A stretch of DNA of 64,000 bases, from the NCBI GenBank assembly GCA_030041515.1, contig JASHNS010000113.1:25609-89608 (forward strand). Reading direction: 5' to 3'. Shown one piece after another: positions 16,846 through 25,228 of this stretch (the first letter of the stretch is position 1; each line of letters begins with the position of its first letter). The notes beneath the pieces are model-generated. The model made no database searches and had not been told where the DNA came from. It was given only the letters and a program-made list of their open reading frames with translations. This DNA comes from Acidobacteriaceae bacterium. GTDB taxonomy: Bacteria > Acidobacteriota > Terriglobia > Terriglobales > Acidobacteriaceae. The position numbers and the translations under genes are program-made.

Positions 16846-18369
16846 ATGAGCCTCCGCAGGATACTCAAACTCCTGGGCGCCTTCCTCATGTCGCAGGGCG
16901 TTTCTGTCGTCACCCAGCTGCTGGTGCCCCCCATCTTCCTCCACCGTTATCCCCATGGGGTGGAGATGTACGGTGAGTGGATCGCCCTCACCGCCGCCGT
17001 GAGTTACCTGGCTACGCTCCACAGCGGCATTCAGACCTATGGCAATAACCAGATGACGTTGCACTATAACCGGGGGGAGATCCGGGAATTCAGAATTGTC
17101 CAGTCCAGCACCATGCGCCTGATGCTGGTTAATTTTCTGGTAGCCGGCGGCCTGGGCCTCGTCATTCTTCGCGTCCCTGTCGCTCACTGGATGGGGCTTC
17201 GCTACATTGGGGCGAGAGCGGCGGCTCTCACGCTGTTCCTGTTCGTGCTCCGGCTGGTGGCCGGCTGGTTTTTCAATTTTGTGTCCAACAGCTACCAGGT
17301 GATCGGCGAATTGCACAGGGGGCTGGTTTGGCAGAACCTGCAGCGCCTCGCGGCCATGCTGCTCCTCGCCGGCTTTCTTTGGGAGCGTGCCTCGTTTCCC
17401 GTCCTGGCCCTCACGCAGCTTGCGTCCATGGTCGCCTTCGCCGCGATTGTGATGGTCGAGCTGCGCTTCCGCGCCCGGGTGCTGCTGCCTTCCTTCCGCT
17501 ATGGCGGATTGCGGGATATGCTCGCCGTCCTGAAACCCGGCGCCTACTACATGCTTTTTGGCCTGGGCGGTTTTCTCTGCTGGCAGGGCCCTGTTCTGGT
17601 CATCGAGAAAATTCTGGGACCGGCAGCGGTCGCGATTTTCGCTCTGACCCGGGTGGTTTTCAATGTCTCGCGGCAACTGCTGAGCATCCTCAGTTCTTCT
17701 CTCAGTCAGGAGACCATCAACCTGATTGCTCGCAGAAGCTGGGGGCAGCTGCGCCGCATCTATGACCTGTCAGAACGCGTTGTGCTCCTGCTGGACTCCG
17801 GCCTCGCCGTGGGCACGCTGCTGGCCTGCCCCTTCCTTTTGAGCGTGTGGCTGCACAAAAGGGGATTGTATGACCCCGGCGTATGCATGCTCATGGCCGC
17901 CATTTCCGCGGTCATGGGAATCAGGGAGCACAAATACACGTTCCAGCGGCAAAGCAACCGGCATCAGGGAGTCGCGAAAGTCTGTTTTGTGGCGTACATG
18001 GGTACCATTCTGGCCGGAGCTCTGACGATGAGGTTTTGGGGAGTCGATGGCTATCTGGGATCGTGGCTCATCGCGGAATTGGCGATTACAACGTATGTGA
18101 TTCGCCAAAACCTGAAGCTGTTTCCATCGGAGTTCCTGCCTTCGCTCGCGCCTCTTCCCCGGGCTGCAGGGTTGCTGCTCTTCGCCTTCGGTGCAGCTGC
18201 GTGGCCGGCATGGCACGACGGCGCCTGGCCGCTGTACCAGGTTGCCCTGGTCGCCTTAGCTGGAACGCTTCTGCTGTTGGCCATCAGCTACTTTGTCTTC
18301 GGAGTGCGCGAGGTTCAGGCTGTCTTCGAGAACCGGTTGCGCCGGCGATTTGCGCTGCGGCAATCCTGA
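16846..18369 (+). CDS. Polysaccharide/oligosaccharide flippase (Wzx-like, MOP superfamily)
   Basis: 507-residue integral membrane protein with about 12-14 predicted membrane segments spread over the whole length, as in the Wzx/MurJ-type exporters that flip lipid-linked oligosaccharides across the inner membrane. The N-terminal segment (LKLLGAFLMSQGVSVVTQLL) and the mid-protein region LGPAAVAIFALTRVVFNVSRQ are typical. No clear ribosome site precedes the ATG. It is followed by two sulfotransferase genes on the opposite strand with an 8-bp gap, at the left edge of a glycan island. No polymerase (Wzy) or chain-length regulator is visible nearby. Confidence 0.8.
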   Translation: MSLRRILKLLGAFLMSQGVSVVTQLLVPPIFLHRYPHGVEMYGEWIALTAAVSYLATLHSGIQTYGNNQMTLHYNRGEIREFRIVQSSTMRLMLVNFLVAGGLGLVILRVPVAHWMGLRYIGARAAALTLFLFVLRLVAGWFFNFVSNSYQVIGELHRGLVWQNLQRLAAMLLLAGFLWERASFPVLALTQLASMVAFAAIVMVELRFRARVLLPSFRYGGLRDMLAVLKPGAYYMLFGLGGFLCWQGPVLVIEKILGPAAVAIFALTRVVFNVSRQLLSILSSSLSQETINLIARRSWGQLRRIYDLSERVVLLLDSGLAVGTLLACPFLLSVWLHKRGLYDPGVCMLMAAISAVMGIREHKYTFQRQSNRHQGVAKVCFVAYMGTILAGALTMRFWGVDGYLGSWLIAELAITTYVIRQNLKLFPSEFLPSLAPLPRAAGLLLFAFGAAAWPAWHDGAWPLYQVALVALAGTLLLLAISYFVFGVREVQAVFENRLRRRFALRQS

Positions 18370-18378
18370 AAACTCAGG

Positions 18379-19329
18379 TTATCGCCACGTCTTCCTTAAT
18401 TCAGGCAGCTTCCGCCCCAGCAGCTCTTCCAGACGGGTCAGATCCGGATCGTACAGTTCCTGCAGGCGCCGGCGCGACTCGTCATCCAAAGGAGGCTTCT
18501 GCATGTTGAACAGAAACGGCCGCAGGGCGAGTTTGAGTGAAGCGGGCAGATGCTTGGTCAGCTTCAGGCTCTGCGCCCAGCTGACGGCGTTGGATTTGGG
18601 CGCAAAATAGACGTTGTGCGCTTCGGAGAAATCTCGTCCCACGAAAAACTCCGGATCTACGCCAATATGACGCGCAATTTCTCCCAGAAGCTGGTTCGGA
18701 TCTCTGGCCAGATTCTCGAAGAGGAGTATCAGTACTGAGTCGCTGCCAAACGTCTCAAGGTAGCGGCGAACCTGCCCATAGTAGGACCCGTGCTCAATGA
18801 ACTCCTGCGAGGGTTCACCCCTCCTGTCCGGTCTCGCCTCATACTCGAGCAGAGCTTTCCGAAAGGACTCCGTGTCAGCGTTCCGGTGCTCATACAGGAA
18901 ATGAGAATAGGCGCGCTCTACCGGATCACGCAGCATGATCACAATCTTCGCACCGGGACAGACCTTCCGGATACGCTCTGCCGCGCCCTCTTTCGGTAGG
19001 TAGAAGGGGGTAATGTCTCCGATCGCCGTGTAGCCGGCGGCGCCCGCATAGAGCGCCCGGTACTGTTCGAGACTCAGACTTTCTCTGACCTCTGGCGTGA
19101 AATACCTGGGTTCCTTCACGCTGGGAAGAAAAACCTCGGGATGACGCTTCAGGTGAAAATAGAGCGAGGTCGTTCCGGCTTTGTGAGCTCCGACTACAAA
19201 AAAATTCGGCCAGCTCACCTCCTGCGAAACATCCCTTGGATTGAATTCGACAAGGGGTTCCAGCGATTTTCCCGGTGGCGCCCCGGATTTCTCCTGGGGA
19301 CTTTCAAAGTTTTCGTGGGTGGTTTCCAT
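18379..19329 (-). CDS. Sulfotransferase, paralogue A
   Basis: PAPS-dependent sulfotransferase-domain protein of 316 residues. Seen: the 5'-phosphosulfate loop NFFVVGAHKAGTTSL; the 3'-phosphate motif IVIMLRDPVERAYSHF; and the C-terminal region LDDESRRRLQELYDPDL typical of heparan-sulfate/NodH-like bacterial sulfotransferases. Start: an ATG at 19437 would add 36 unconserved residues; the ATG used here better matches paralogue B, but its ribosome site (AGGGG) is only 2 nt away, so the start is uncertain. It is a tandem duplicate of the next gene, with N- and C-terminal blocks nearly identical. Probable role: sulfating a surface glycan made by the island. Confidence 0.88.
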   Translation of the reverse strand: METTHENFESPQEKSGAPPGKSLEPLVEFNPRDVSQEVSWPNFFVVGAHKAGTTSLYFHLKRHPEVFLPSVKEPRYFTPEVRESLSLEQYRALYAGAAGYTAIGDITPFYLPKEGAAERIRKVCPGAKIVIMLRDPVERAYSHFLYEHRNADTESFRKALLEYEARPDRRGEPSQEFIEHGSYYGQVRRYLETFGSDSVLILLFENLARDPNQLLGEIARHIGVDPEFFVGRDFSEAHNVYFAPKSNAVSWAQSLKLTKHLPASLKLALRPFLFNMQKPPLDDESRRRLQELYDPDLTRLEELLGRKLPELRKTWR

Positions 19330-19679
19330 AGCCCCTGATGACAACCCGGATACCAGGCCCGGCGGACCCTGTGTCGGGAAGCTTGAATGGCTCCGGAGGT
19401 CTTCGATTAGACGCCCTCTTTGAAGGGCGAGTTTCATGGCCTGGATTCTTCACGGCAACAAATCGAACGGAGCCGGAATCATCCCACAACCTCGCCGGTA
19501 TCGCTATCAAATTCAGCCCAGTGGGAAGCAGAATCCATCGGGCACACTCAGGACCCCAGAACCCTCCGAACTCCTCCAGCTTGAGTTGCAATAGGCGTCT
19601 TATAACAGATGAAAAATCAATCGGCAACAACTTTTTGCCGGTACTGGAGGCAGCGGAAAGGCGTCACAGAGGGGAGGCG
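19330..19679. other. Interval between the two sulfotransferase genes
   Basis: About 350 bp without a supported gene. It may contain 108 bp of extra 5' coding sequence for paralogue A if the ATG at 19437 is used. The rest shows no clear promoter, repeat or RNA structure to my reading. Confidence 0.4.
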
Positions 19680-20549
19680 TCAGACCCACGACTTGCGCAG
19701 TTCAGGAAGCTTACGTCCAAGCAGTTCTTCCAGGCGTGTCAGGTCTGCGTCGTACAAGTCCTGCAGCAAGCGCCGCGATTCGTCGTCCAGCGGAGGCTTT
19801 TCCATGTTGAACAGAAAGGGGCGCACGGCCATCTTCAGGGATGCCGGAACGCGTCTCGTGACTTTCAGGTTCTGAATCCAGCGAACGGGGGCGGACTTCG
19901 GCACGTAGTACGGATTGTGGACTTCGGAAACATCTCGTTCTTCGAAGAATCCAGGATCAACGCCGATGTGCCGTGCGATCTGCGCCAGAAGCTGATTCGG
20001 ACCCCGAGCGAGATCCTCAAAGAGGAGCACCAAGACTGCCTCGCTTCCAAAGGCGTCCAGATAGCGCCGGACCTGCGCGTGGTAGAGCCCGTGTTCCACA
20101 TATTCCTGCGAAAAAGACCATCCCTTTGCCGATCTGTCCTGGTACCGGTCAAGTGCTTCACGAAAGGACTCCACGCGATCCTTGCCCGCCCTCTGAAAGT
20201 GGAGGAAATGCGAATAGGAGCGCTCCACTGGGTCGCGCAGGATGACGATAATCCTGGCAGCCGGGCAAACCTCCCGAATCAGATTCGGGCTCTCCTCTGT
20301 CGGAAGATAAAATGGACTGATGTCGCCGATGGCTTTATAGCCGGCCACGCCCGCATAGAGAGAGCGATACTCATCTAGAGTGACCCTGTTGGGTGCGCCC
20401 GGCGCGAAGTATCTTGGCTCTTTCGTGGTGGGAAGAAACACTTCGGGATGGCGCTTGAGATGCGCGTCGAGGGAAGTGGTGCCCGCCTTGTGAGCCCCAA
20501 CCACAAAAAAATTCGGCCAGTTCACATCCTGGCTCTTAGCTGATCCCAT
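19680..20549 (-). CDS. Sulfotransferase, paralogue B
   Basis: 289-residue PAPS-dependent sulfotransferase. It has the same motifs as its neighbour: NFFVVGAHKAGTTSLDAHLK (5'-PSB loop), IIVILRDPVERSYSHFLH (3'-PB), and a C-terminus LTRLEELLGRKLPELRKSW that is almost identical. Differences cluster in the acceptor-side middle region (about residues 130-190), which suggests a different acceptor position or sugar (inference). There is no signal peptide or membrane anchor, so it would act in the cytoplasm on a nucleotide- or lipid-linked precursor. It lies upstream of paralogue A on the same strand. Confidence 0.9.
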   Translation of the reverse strand: MGSAKSQDVNWPNFFVVGAHKAGTTSLDAHLKRHPEVFLPTTKEPRYFAPGAPNRVTLDEYRSLYAGVAGYKAIGDISPFYLPTEESPNLIREVCPAARIIVILRDPVERSYSHFLHFQRAGKDRVESFREALDRYQDRSAKGWSFSQEYVEHGLYHAQVRRYLDAFGSEAVLVLLFEDLARGPNQLLAQIARHIGVDPGFFEERDVSEVHNPYYVPKSAPVRWIQNLKVTRRVPASLKMAVRPFLFNMEKPPLDDESRRLLQDLYDADLTRLEELLGRKLPELRKSWV

Positions 20550-20664
20550 GTTGTCAGAATATCAACCAGGCCCTGGCGCAAGGAACTCAAACGGCGCTCA
20601 GGACCCATCTCTGTGGCGTTGGCGAGGGCCGCAACGCGCCATGCGCCCCGAAGCAGCGAAGGGA

Positions 20665-21486
20665 TCAACCCCTGCGCCGGAGATTCCGGCAAATGGTCAG
20701 TTCGCCGCCGGTGCTCAGGTCGTAGTCATAGCCCCTGAGGGCGTCCAGAAAAACCCGCTCGCAGTCCGCGCCATGTAACTCGATGCAAATGTTGCGCACC
20801 CGCGGCAGCCACGCCTCGCACCCGCTGCCGAATAGCTCCAGCTCGCCCCGTTCGATATCGACCTTCAGCAGATCCACATACTCCGCGCCCGCCATTTGCA
20901 GGAGGCCTGGCACATCCCATGCCTCCACCGCCTCTTCTGATGAGTCACCCTCGTTCTCGCGAACCTGAATCGCCCATTCACGGCCATCGCCGGAACTACG
21001 GGAAAGCGCCAGCCGCGAACGCCGGGACCACACCGCTCCGTGGAGCGCAGTTGCCCGCTCCCCGTAGGGAGCAAGATTCTTTCCGCAGATCTCAAAATTT
21101 TCCGGGTCCGGCTCAACGGCCAGCACTTTGGCCGAGGGAAAGCGGCTCAGGAAGTAGGCGCTCGCATAGCCGACGTTCGCCCCCAAATCCAGAATCAGCC
21201 GGGGAGAGTTCAGGTCGCCCACGGCGGCGTACTGGCAAAAGACAAAAATCTGGCTGTAGCAATCGGCGTCGCTGGAACCTCCAAGGCGAGCCACCACGGG
21301 GAAATTCGCCCGCCGGGGCTTCGTTCTCAGCTGAAGCCTTAGATCCCTGAGCCCGAGGCGTCGCATCGACCACACCGCCGTGAGCATCAGTGCCGGCCGC
21401 CAACCCGCCGATTCCGCCAGGACGCGAAAATTCTGATATCGCTGCGTCGTCCTTCGCCGAATCCATGCCCGGGTCCGAGGAAGCAT
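20665..21486 (-). CDS. FkbM-family SAM-dependent methyltransferase
   Basis: 273 residues. The SAM-binding motif I is ILDLGANVGYASAYF, followed by VLAVEPDPENFEICGKNL and the FkbM post-motif LLKVDIERGELELFGSG. Family members O-methylate sugars in polysaccharides or small molecules, consistent with the surrounding glycan genes. The reading frame is open far upstream, but that part lies antisense to a real glycosyltransferase gene, so the ATG at 21486 is used. On the minus strand a perfect TATAAT ends 7 nt before this ATG, so the mRNA may be leaderless. It is divergent from the core-2/I-branching gene with 69 bp between starts. Confidence 0.85.
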   Translation of the reverse strand: MLPRTRAWIRRRTTQRYQNFRVLAESAGWRPALMLTAVWSMRRLGLRDLRLQLRTKPRRANFPVVARLGGSSDADCYSQIFVFCQYAAVGDLNSPRLILDLGANVGYASAYFLSRFPSAKVLAVEPDPENFEICGKNLAPYGERATALHGAVWSRRSRLALSRSSGDGREWAIQVRENEGDSSEEAVEAWDVPGLLQMAGAEYVDLLKVDIERGELELFGSGCEAWLPRVRNICIELHGADCERVFLDALRGYDYDLSTGGELTICRNLRRRG

Positions 21487-21493
21487 GGAGGTG

Positions 21494-21499
21494 ATTATA
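21494..21499 (-). promoter_or_regulatory. -10 box of the FkbM gene (leaderless configuration)
   Basis: TATAAT on the minus strand, with 7 nt between it and the start codon at 21486, so transcription would begin at or next to the A of ATG. No good -35 hexamer is seen. Confidence 0.4.
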
Positions 21500-21543
21500 C
21501 TTTGGCTCGCGCGCGCCCATGCAGGGCCAGGGCTCATGCCCGC

Positions 21544-21549
21544 TATAAT
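21544..21549 (+). promoter_or_regulatory. -10 box of the core-2/I-branching gene (leaderless configuration)
   Basis: TATAAT on the plus strand, 6 nt before the GTG at 21556. Transcription would begin at the start codon. It forms a divergent pair with the box at 21494-21499. Confidence 0.4.
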
Positions 21550-21555
21550 CGCTGC

Positions 21556-22515
21556 GTGCCTGCCCCCCGCATCGCCTTCCTCATTCTGGCGCATCAGGAT
21601 GCGCCGCTTCTGGAGCGGCTTTGTCGCAGGCTGGGCCATCATGCGGTGTTCGTTCACGTCGATGCAGCCGCAGCGGATTTTCCTGTGAAGAGCATCGCCG
21701 CTCTGCCGCAGGTCGAGCTCGTAAGTCCCCGGCATCGGGTGCACTGGGGCGACTTCTCCATGATCGAGGCGACGCTGACGCTGATGAGAACGGCTCACAA
21801 CCGCGGACCGTTCGACCGCTTTGTGCTCTTGTCGGGGGCGTGCTACCCCGTCAAGCCTCTCGCCGAGCTCGAGGCAGCCTTCGCGCGCGAGCCGGACCGT
21901 GAGTGGATGGCTGTCACTCCGATCAGTCCCCATTCCCGCCTCCGTCCACTCATCGGCCGCCGCTGGCGGATGGCTCCCCTCACGCGGCCTCGCGCCGTCG
22001 ACGTGAAAGTGCGGGCCCTCTGGAACCGAGCCAGCAAGTGGATAGGCAGGGATCTCGAACGCGAGATCGGCATGACGCCGCATTTTGGCAGCCAGTGGTG
22101 GGGCCTGTCGCGTGCTTGTGTAGCGAAGATATTGAGCTTTGTGGATGCAAACCCCGCCTTCGCCCGCTCCTATCGAACCGTCTATGCGCCCGACGAGCAC
22201 TTTTTCCAGACGATCGTCGCCAATTCAGAATTTGGCGCCGCCGCTCTTCGCGTCGAGGATCGCGGCGATGCCACCAATCAGCTTGCTCCCCTGCACCTGA
22301 TTGCCCCGGCGGCAGATCGCTACTTTCGCTCTTCGGAAAGTGACTTCGCTCTGGCAGCGAGCACGCCCAGGTTCTTCATCCGGAAGGTATCCACGGTTCG
22401 CAGCGCGGGACTGCTCGACCGGATTGACGTCGAGCTGCTCCAGGCGTCCCACGCGAACAGATCGGACGGGACTGCCGCGGAACCACGGCACGATCCGTCA
22501 GCCCTCAGCCGTTAG
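21556..22515 (+). CDS. Core-2/I-branching-type glycosyltransferase (GT14-like)
   Basis: 319 residues from GTG. Family: beta-1,6-N-acetylglucosaminyltransferase-like enzymes (PF02485). Seen: the N-terminal RIAFLILAHQDAPLLERL; VHWGDFSMIEATLTLM; the signature FVLLSGACYPVKP; WWGLSRACV; and the acid motif PDEHFFQT. The GTG is chosen because the conserved protein starts there and a TATAAT lies 6 nt upstream; a TTG at 21502 would add 18 Arg/Ala-rich residues that overlap the promoter. The 3' end overlaps the convergent GT4 gene by 18 bp. Probable role: branching or extending a surface glycan. Confidence 0.82.
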   Translation: MPAPRIAFLILAHQDAPLLERLCRRLGHHAVFVHVDAAAADFPVKSIAALPQVELVSPRHRVHWGDFSMIEATLTLMRTAHNRGPFDRFVLLSGACYPVKPLAELEAAFAREPDREWMAVTPISPHSRLRPLIGRRWRMAPLTRPRAVDVKVRALWNRASKWIGRDLEREIGMTPHFGSQWWGLSRACVAKILSFVDANPAFARSYRTVYAPDEHFFQTIVANSEFGAAALRVEDRGDATNQLAPLHLIAPAADRYFRSSESDFALAASTPRFFIRKVSTVRSAGLLDRIDVELLQASHANRSDGTAAEPRHDPSALSR

Positions 22516-23688
22516 GGTGCGCAGGAGTTCCACCCAGGCGTCGCCGTACTCTTTCCAGCCGCCAATCTGCTGAACCCGCCGGAGCGCCGCTTCGCTCATG
22601 CGCTGCTGCAGGGCGGGATCGTCGGCGAGCTGCTGCAGTTTCCCGGCAATGGCATCCGCGGAGCGGATGGGCACCAGAAACCCTTCGATGCCATCCGTAA
22701 ACAGATCTTCGCCTCCGGTGTTGCTGCTGCTGATCAGTGGGCATCCACACGCCAGGGCCTGGCCCTGCACGAGAGCCAGCCCTTCCTGCACGGAGGGCAG
22801 CACCATCACGTGACTCTTGCTCATCATCTCCGGCAGCTCCTGCTGCGGAAGCCGGCCGATGAACTCAACATCCCCCTGGGGCAAGCGCGGCAATACCTGC
22901 CGCAGGTCGGCCTGGATGTCCCCCACGATCCGCAGCCGTTTGCGCGGATGCTTCACCCGCGCGAAGGCCTGCAACAACCAGGGAACACCCTTTTGCAGAG
23001 AGCCTGCGCCCACAAACAGGACTTCGAACCGGTCCCGGGGCGGCTCGGCAATGCGCCGGAAGCGCTCCAGCCGTACGCCGTACGGAATGCGATGCAGCTT
23101 TTCCGGCGGAACCCCCATTTCCACAAAGGAGCGCCGCGCGAACTCCGAAGGAATCGTAATGGCGTCGGCCTGCTCGTACTCGGCTTCCTCGCGTGCGATC
23201 GTGCGAGGGTCGACGATGATATCGCAGTCGACGCCCCAGATCGCGAATTCTTCACGCAGGATGCGGTCCTGGTAGCGGATATGGGCAGAGCCCCGGTCGC
23301 AGATATACTTTGCCCCGCTTTCCTGCGCCTTCTTTCCGGCGCGCAGTCCCGTGCCTGAGATGCCGATGAATGCATCGCAGCGCGGCATCGTCCGCGTGAC
23401 CCACGCATCGAAGCTGCGAAGCATCAGCTGGGACAGCATCCGGTTCATCCGCGCGGGAATCAGTCCACGGCCTCCGAGGACGAATTGCGGCGTGTGAATC
23501 CAGGGAAACGTCCGCACTTTGTCCCGGGCAACGCCTTCCCTCTGCAAACGGGCCCAGGGAAAGGTGGAATAGATACGTTTCAAATAGCCGCGAGCCGCCA
23601 GTTCCCGAGCCAGATCGAAATGATGAAAGGTGCCGCAGACTGCCTGCACCACTTCGAGGCGGCGTTCACTCTGCTCGGAATCGGGCAT
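22498..23688 (-). CDS. GT4-family glycosyltransferase (group 1)
   Basis: 396 residues, GT-B fold. The C-terminal nucleotide-sugar-binding domain shows VLFVGAGSLQKGVPWLL, VEFIGRLPQQEL and the E-x7-E-like block EGLALVQGQALACGCPLI with TGGEDLFTDGIEGFLVP. The N-terminal acceptor domain includes CDRGSAHIRYQDRI. It transfers a sugar from a nucleotide donor, retaining configuration; donor and acceptor are unknown. The 3' end overlaps the opposing GT14-like gene by 18 bp. Upstream lie a TAGAAT -10-like box (23697-23702) only 8 nt from the ATG and a perfect 18-bp palindrome (23775-23792). Confidence 0.88.
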   Translation of the reverse strand: MPDSEQSERRLEVVQAVCGTFHHFDLARELAARGYLKRIYSTFPWARLQREGVARDKVRTFPWIHTPQFVLGGRGLIPARMNRMLSQLMLRSFDAWVTRTMPRCDAFIGISGTGLRAGKKAQESGAKYICDRGSAHIRYQDRILREEFAIWGVDCDIIVDPRTIAREEAEYEQADAITIPSEFARRSFVEMGVPPEKLHRIPYGVRLERFRRIAEPPRDRFEVLFVGAGSLQKGVPWLLQAFARVKHPRKRLRIVGDIQADLRQVLPRLPQGDVEFIGRLPQQELPEMMSKSHVMVLPSVQEGLALVQGQALACGCPLISSSNTGGEDLFTDGIEGFLVPIRSADAIAGKLQQLADDPALQQRMSEAALRRVQQIGGWKEYGDAWVELLRTLTAEG

Positions 23689-23696
23689 ATGGCGCC

Positions 23697-23702
23697 ATTC
23701 TA
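23697..23702 (-). promoter_or_regulatory. -10-like box of the GT4 gene
   Basis: TAGAAT on the minus strand, 8 nt from the ATG at 23688, again leaving almost no 5' leader. Confidence 0.3.
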
Positions 23703-23774
23703 TCCAGGGCCTGGTTCGAGGCAGTGGAGTCGAGAACAGGCAGGCTGAATGCGGGTAAACCGCAGGGTGCCTGT

Positions 23775-23792
23775 CGGGAAAGCGCTTTCCCG
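23775..23792. promoter_or_regulatory. Perfect 18-bp palindrome, candidate LacI/CRE-type operator
   Basis: CGGGAAAGCGCTTTCCCG is perfectly self-complementary, with the AAAGCGCTTT core seen in LacI/GalR/CcpA-type operators. It lies 87 bp upstream of the GT4 start codon and 164 bp beyond the epimerase stop. No T-run follows on either strand, so an operator is more likely than a terminator. Confidence 0.5.
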
Positions 23793-23955
23793 CCGGTGGT
23801 TACGAAAGTCCACTCTACTTCCGTTATCTTGTCGCTCGATGGGAACGCCCCTACAACTATATCCAGCTAACAACGCAATCTGGGGAACGGGGCTGGAGGC
23901 GGCGGATCATCTGCTGCCCGGCCCCAATTTTTTGCTGGGCACAGGATCGCGCCCC

Positions 23956-24894
23956 TCAGGCTCTGCCGCGATACCAATCCACAGTACGCCGCAGGCCTTC
24001 GCGGAAATCGATCCGAGTACGATACCCCAGCAGTTCTTCGGCGCGCCGGATATCCGCCAGCGAGTCGCGAATGTCGCCGGCACGGGGCGCAGCATAGGCC
24101 GGCTCTCCGCGATAGCCAGTCAGCTCGCGAAGGATTGCGAATGTCTCGTTCAGCGTGATGCGAGATCCGGTGGCCACGTTCATCATCTGCCCGGCCACTT
24201 TGTCCGCAGGAGCAGCAGCCGCGAGCAGGTTCGCCTCAACCACATTGTCGATGTAGGTGAAGTCGCGGCTCTGTTGGCCGTCGCCATAAATAATCGGCTG
24301 CTCGCCGGCCAGCATGCGCTGGCAGAAGACGGCCAGGACGCCGGAGTAGGGCGATCCGGGATCCTGATGCGGACCAAAGACATTGAAGTACCGCAGCACA
24401 ACCGTTTCCAGACCGTACACGCGCGCAAAGGCAAGCATGTAGTGCTCCCCCGCCAGTTTCGCGACGGCATAGGGAGAAATCGGATTCGGCGGCATGGATT
24501 CCTGCTTGGGAAGCGTGGGCGTGTCGCCGTACGCGGAGGATGATCCCGCATAGACCACGCGGCGCACGCCGGCCTGGCGAGCCGCTACAAGCAGGTTCAG
24601 CGTGGCCTCCACGCAGTTGCGATGCGTCGAAACCGGGTCCTCGACCGAGCGCGGAACCGAGGCAAGAGCCGCCTCGTGAAATATGGTGTCGATACCCGCG
24701 CAGGCGCGCGCGCATGCCCCCGCATCGCTCAGATCGCCTTCCTGAAATTCCATGGCTTCAAGACCGGCAAGGTTTTCCCGTTTGCCGGTGAGAAGGTTGT
24801 CCACCCCCCGCACGGATTCGCCGCGAGCCAGAAGCGCCGCAGCGATAGAACAGCCGATGAATCCTGCAACTCCCGTGACCAGGCAGCGAGCCAA
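23956..24894 (-). CDS. NAD-dependent sugar epimerase/dehydratase (GalE/WbpP-like)
   Basis: 312-residue extended short-chain dehydrogenase. Seen: a Rossmann motif VTGVAGFIG at the N-terminus; the catalytic region YAGSSSAYGD with SPYAVAK (Y-x3-K); LRYFNVFGPHQDP; and YGDGQQSRDFTYIDNVV, typical of UDP-GlcNAc/UDP-Glc 4-epimerases. It would supply a nucleotide sugar to the neighbouring glycosyltransferases. Start: TTG, strongly supported by GGAGG (plus-strand 24901-24905) with a 6-nt spacer; there is no in-frame ATG upstream. It is divergent from the SYLF gene. Confidence 0.88.
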   Translation of the reverse strand: MARCLVTGVAGFIGCSIAAALLARGESVRGVDNLLTGKRENLAGLEAMEFQEGDLSDAGACARACAGIDTIFHEAALASVPRSVEDPVSTHRNCVEATLNLLVAARQAGVRRVVYAGSSSAYGDTPTLPKQESMPPNPISPYAVAKLAGEHYMLAFARVYGLETVVLRYFNVFGPHQDPGSPYSGVLAVFCQRMLAGEQPIIYGDGQQSRDFTYIDNVVEANLLAAAAPADKVAGQMMNVATGSRITLNETFAILRELTGYRGEPAYAAPRAGDIRDSLADIRRAEELLGYRTRIDFREGLRRTVDWYRGRA

Positions 24895-25228
24895 ATGAGT
24901 CCTCCGATGAGAAAAGCTTTGGTTCCCACTCTATCGACTGCGAATCGGTTCTGCCAGCCCACGCCGGATGGACGCGATTTCGCCGGTCCCAGGATTTGCG
25001 CCTCCGGCTTCTCAACCTTCCGTTCGGAGCGCGCATCGTACTCAGCGGACCTCTGCGGAGACGGCGCGGCGAGATTCCCGCTGGGAGCTTCAGGCTGACC
25101 GCCTGAAAATTCTGAACACGCGGAAATCTCACGGCGCTCTGCTCTTTCTGCCCTGGGTTCATCCGGTTGCGATAGTATTAACGGAAGCTGCTGGAAGCGC
25201 ATCTTTTTTGAATGGAGAAATCAAACAT
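24895..25228. other. Divergent intergenic region between epimerase and SYLF genes
   Basis: 334 bp without a supported gene. It holds the epimerase ribosome site (24901-24905) and a perfect inverted repeat with 7-bp arms TTCAGGC/GCCTGAA around 5 nt (25089-25107), which could be an operator or a hairpin. An open frame runs through on the plus strand, but it lacks coding character and precedes a clear signal peptide. Confidence 0.5.

Noticed and set aside
19338..20378. 346-codon open frame on the plus strand
   Set aside because: Antisense to both sulfotransferases, which have intact catalytic motifs; it has no recognisable protein features.
21487..22200. N-terminal extension of the FkbM methyltransferase
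   Set aside because: The frame is open but runs antisense through the core-2/I-branching gene; the -10 box and the conserved start support 21486.
24968..25228. 87-residue N-terminal extension of the SYLF protein
   Set aside because: A clean signal peptide with a ribosome site begins at 25229; the extension is of noncoding character.
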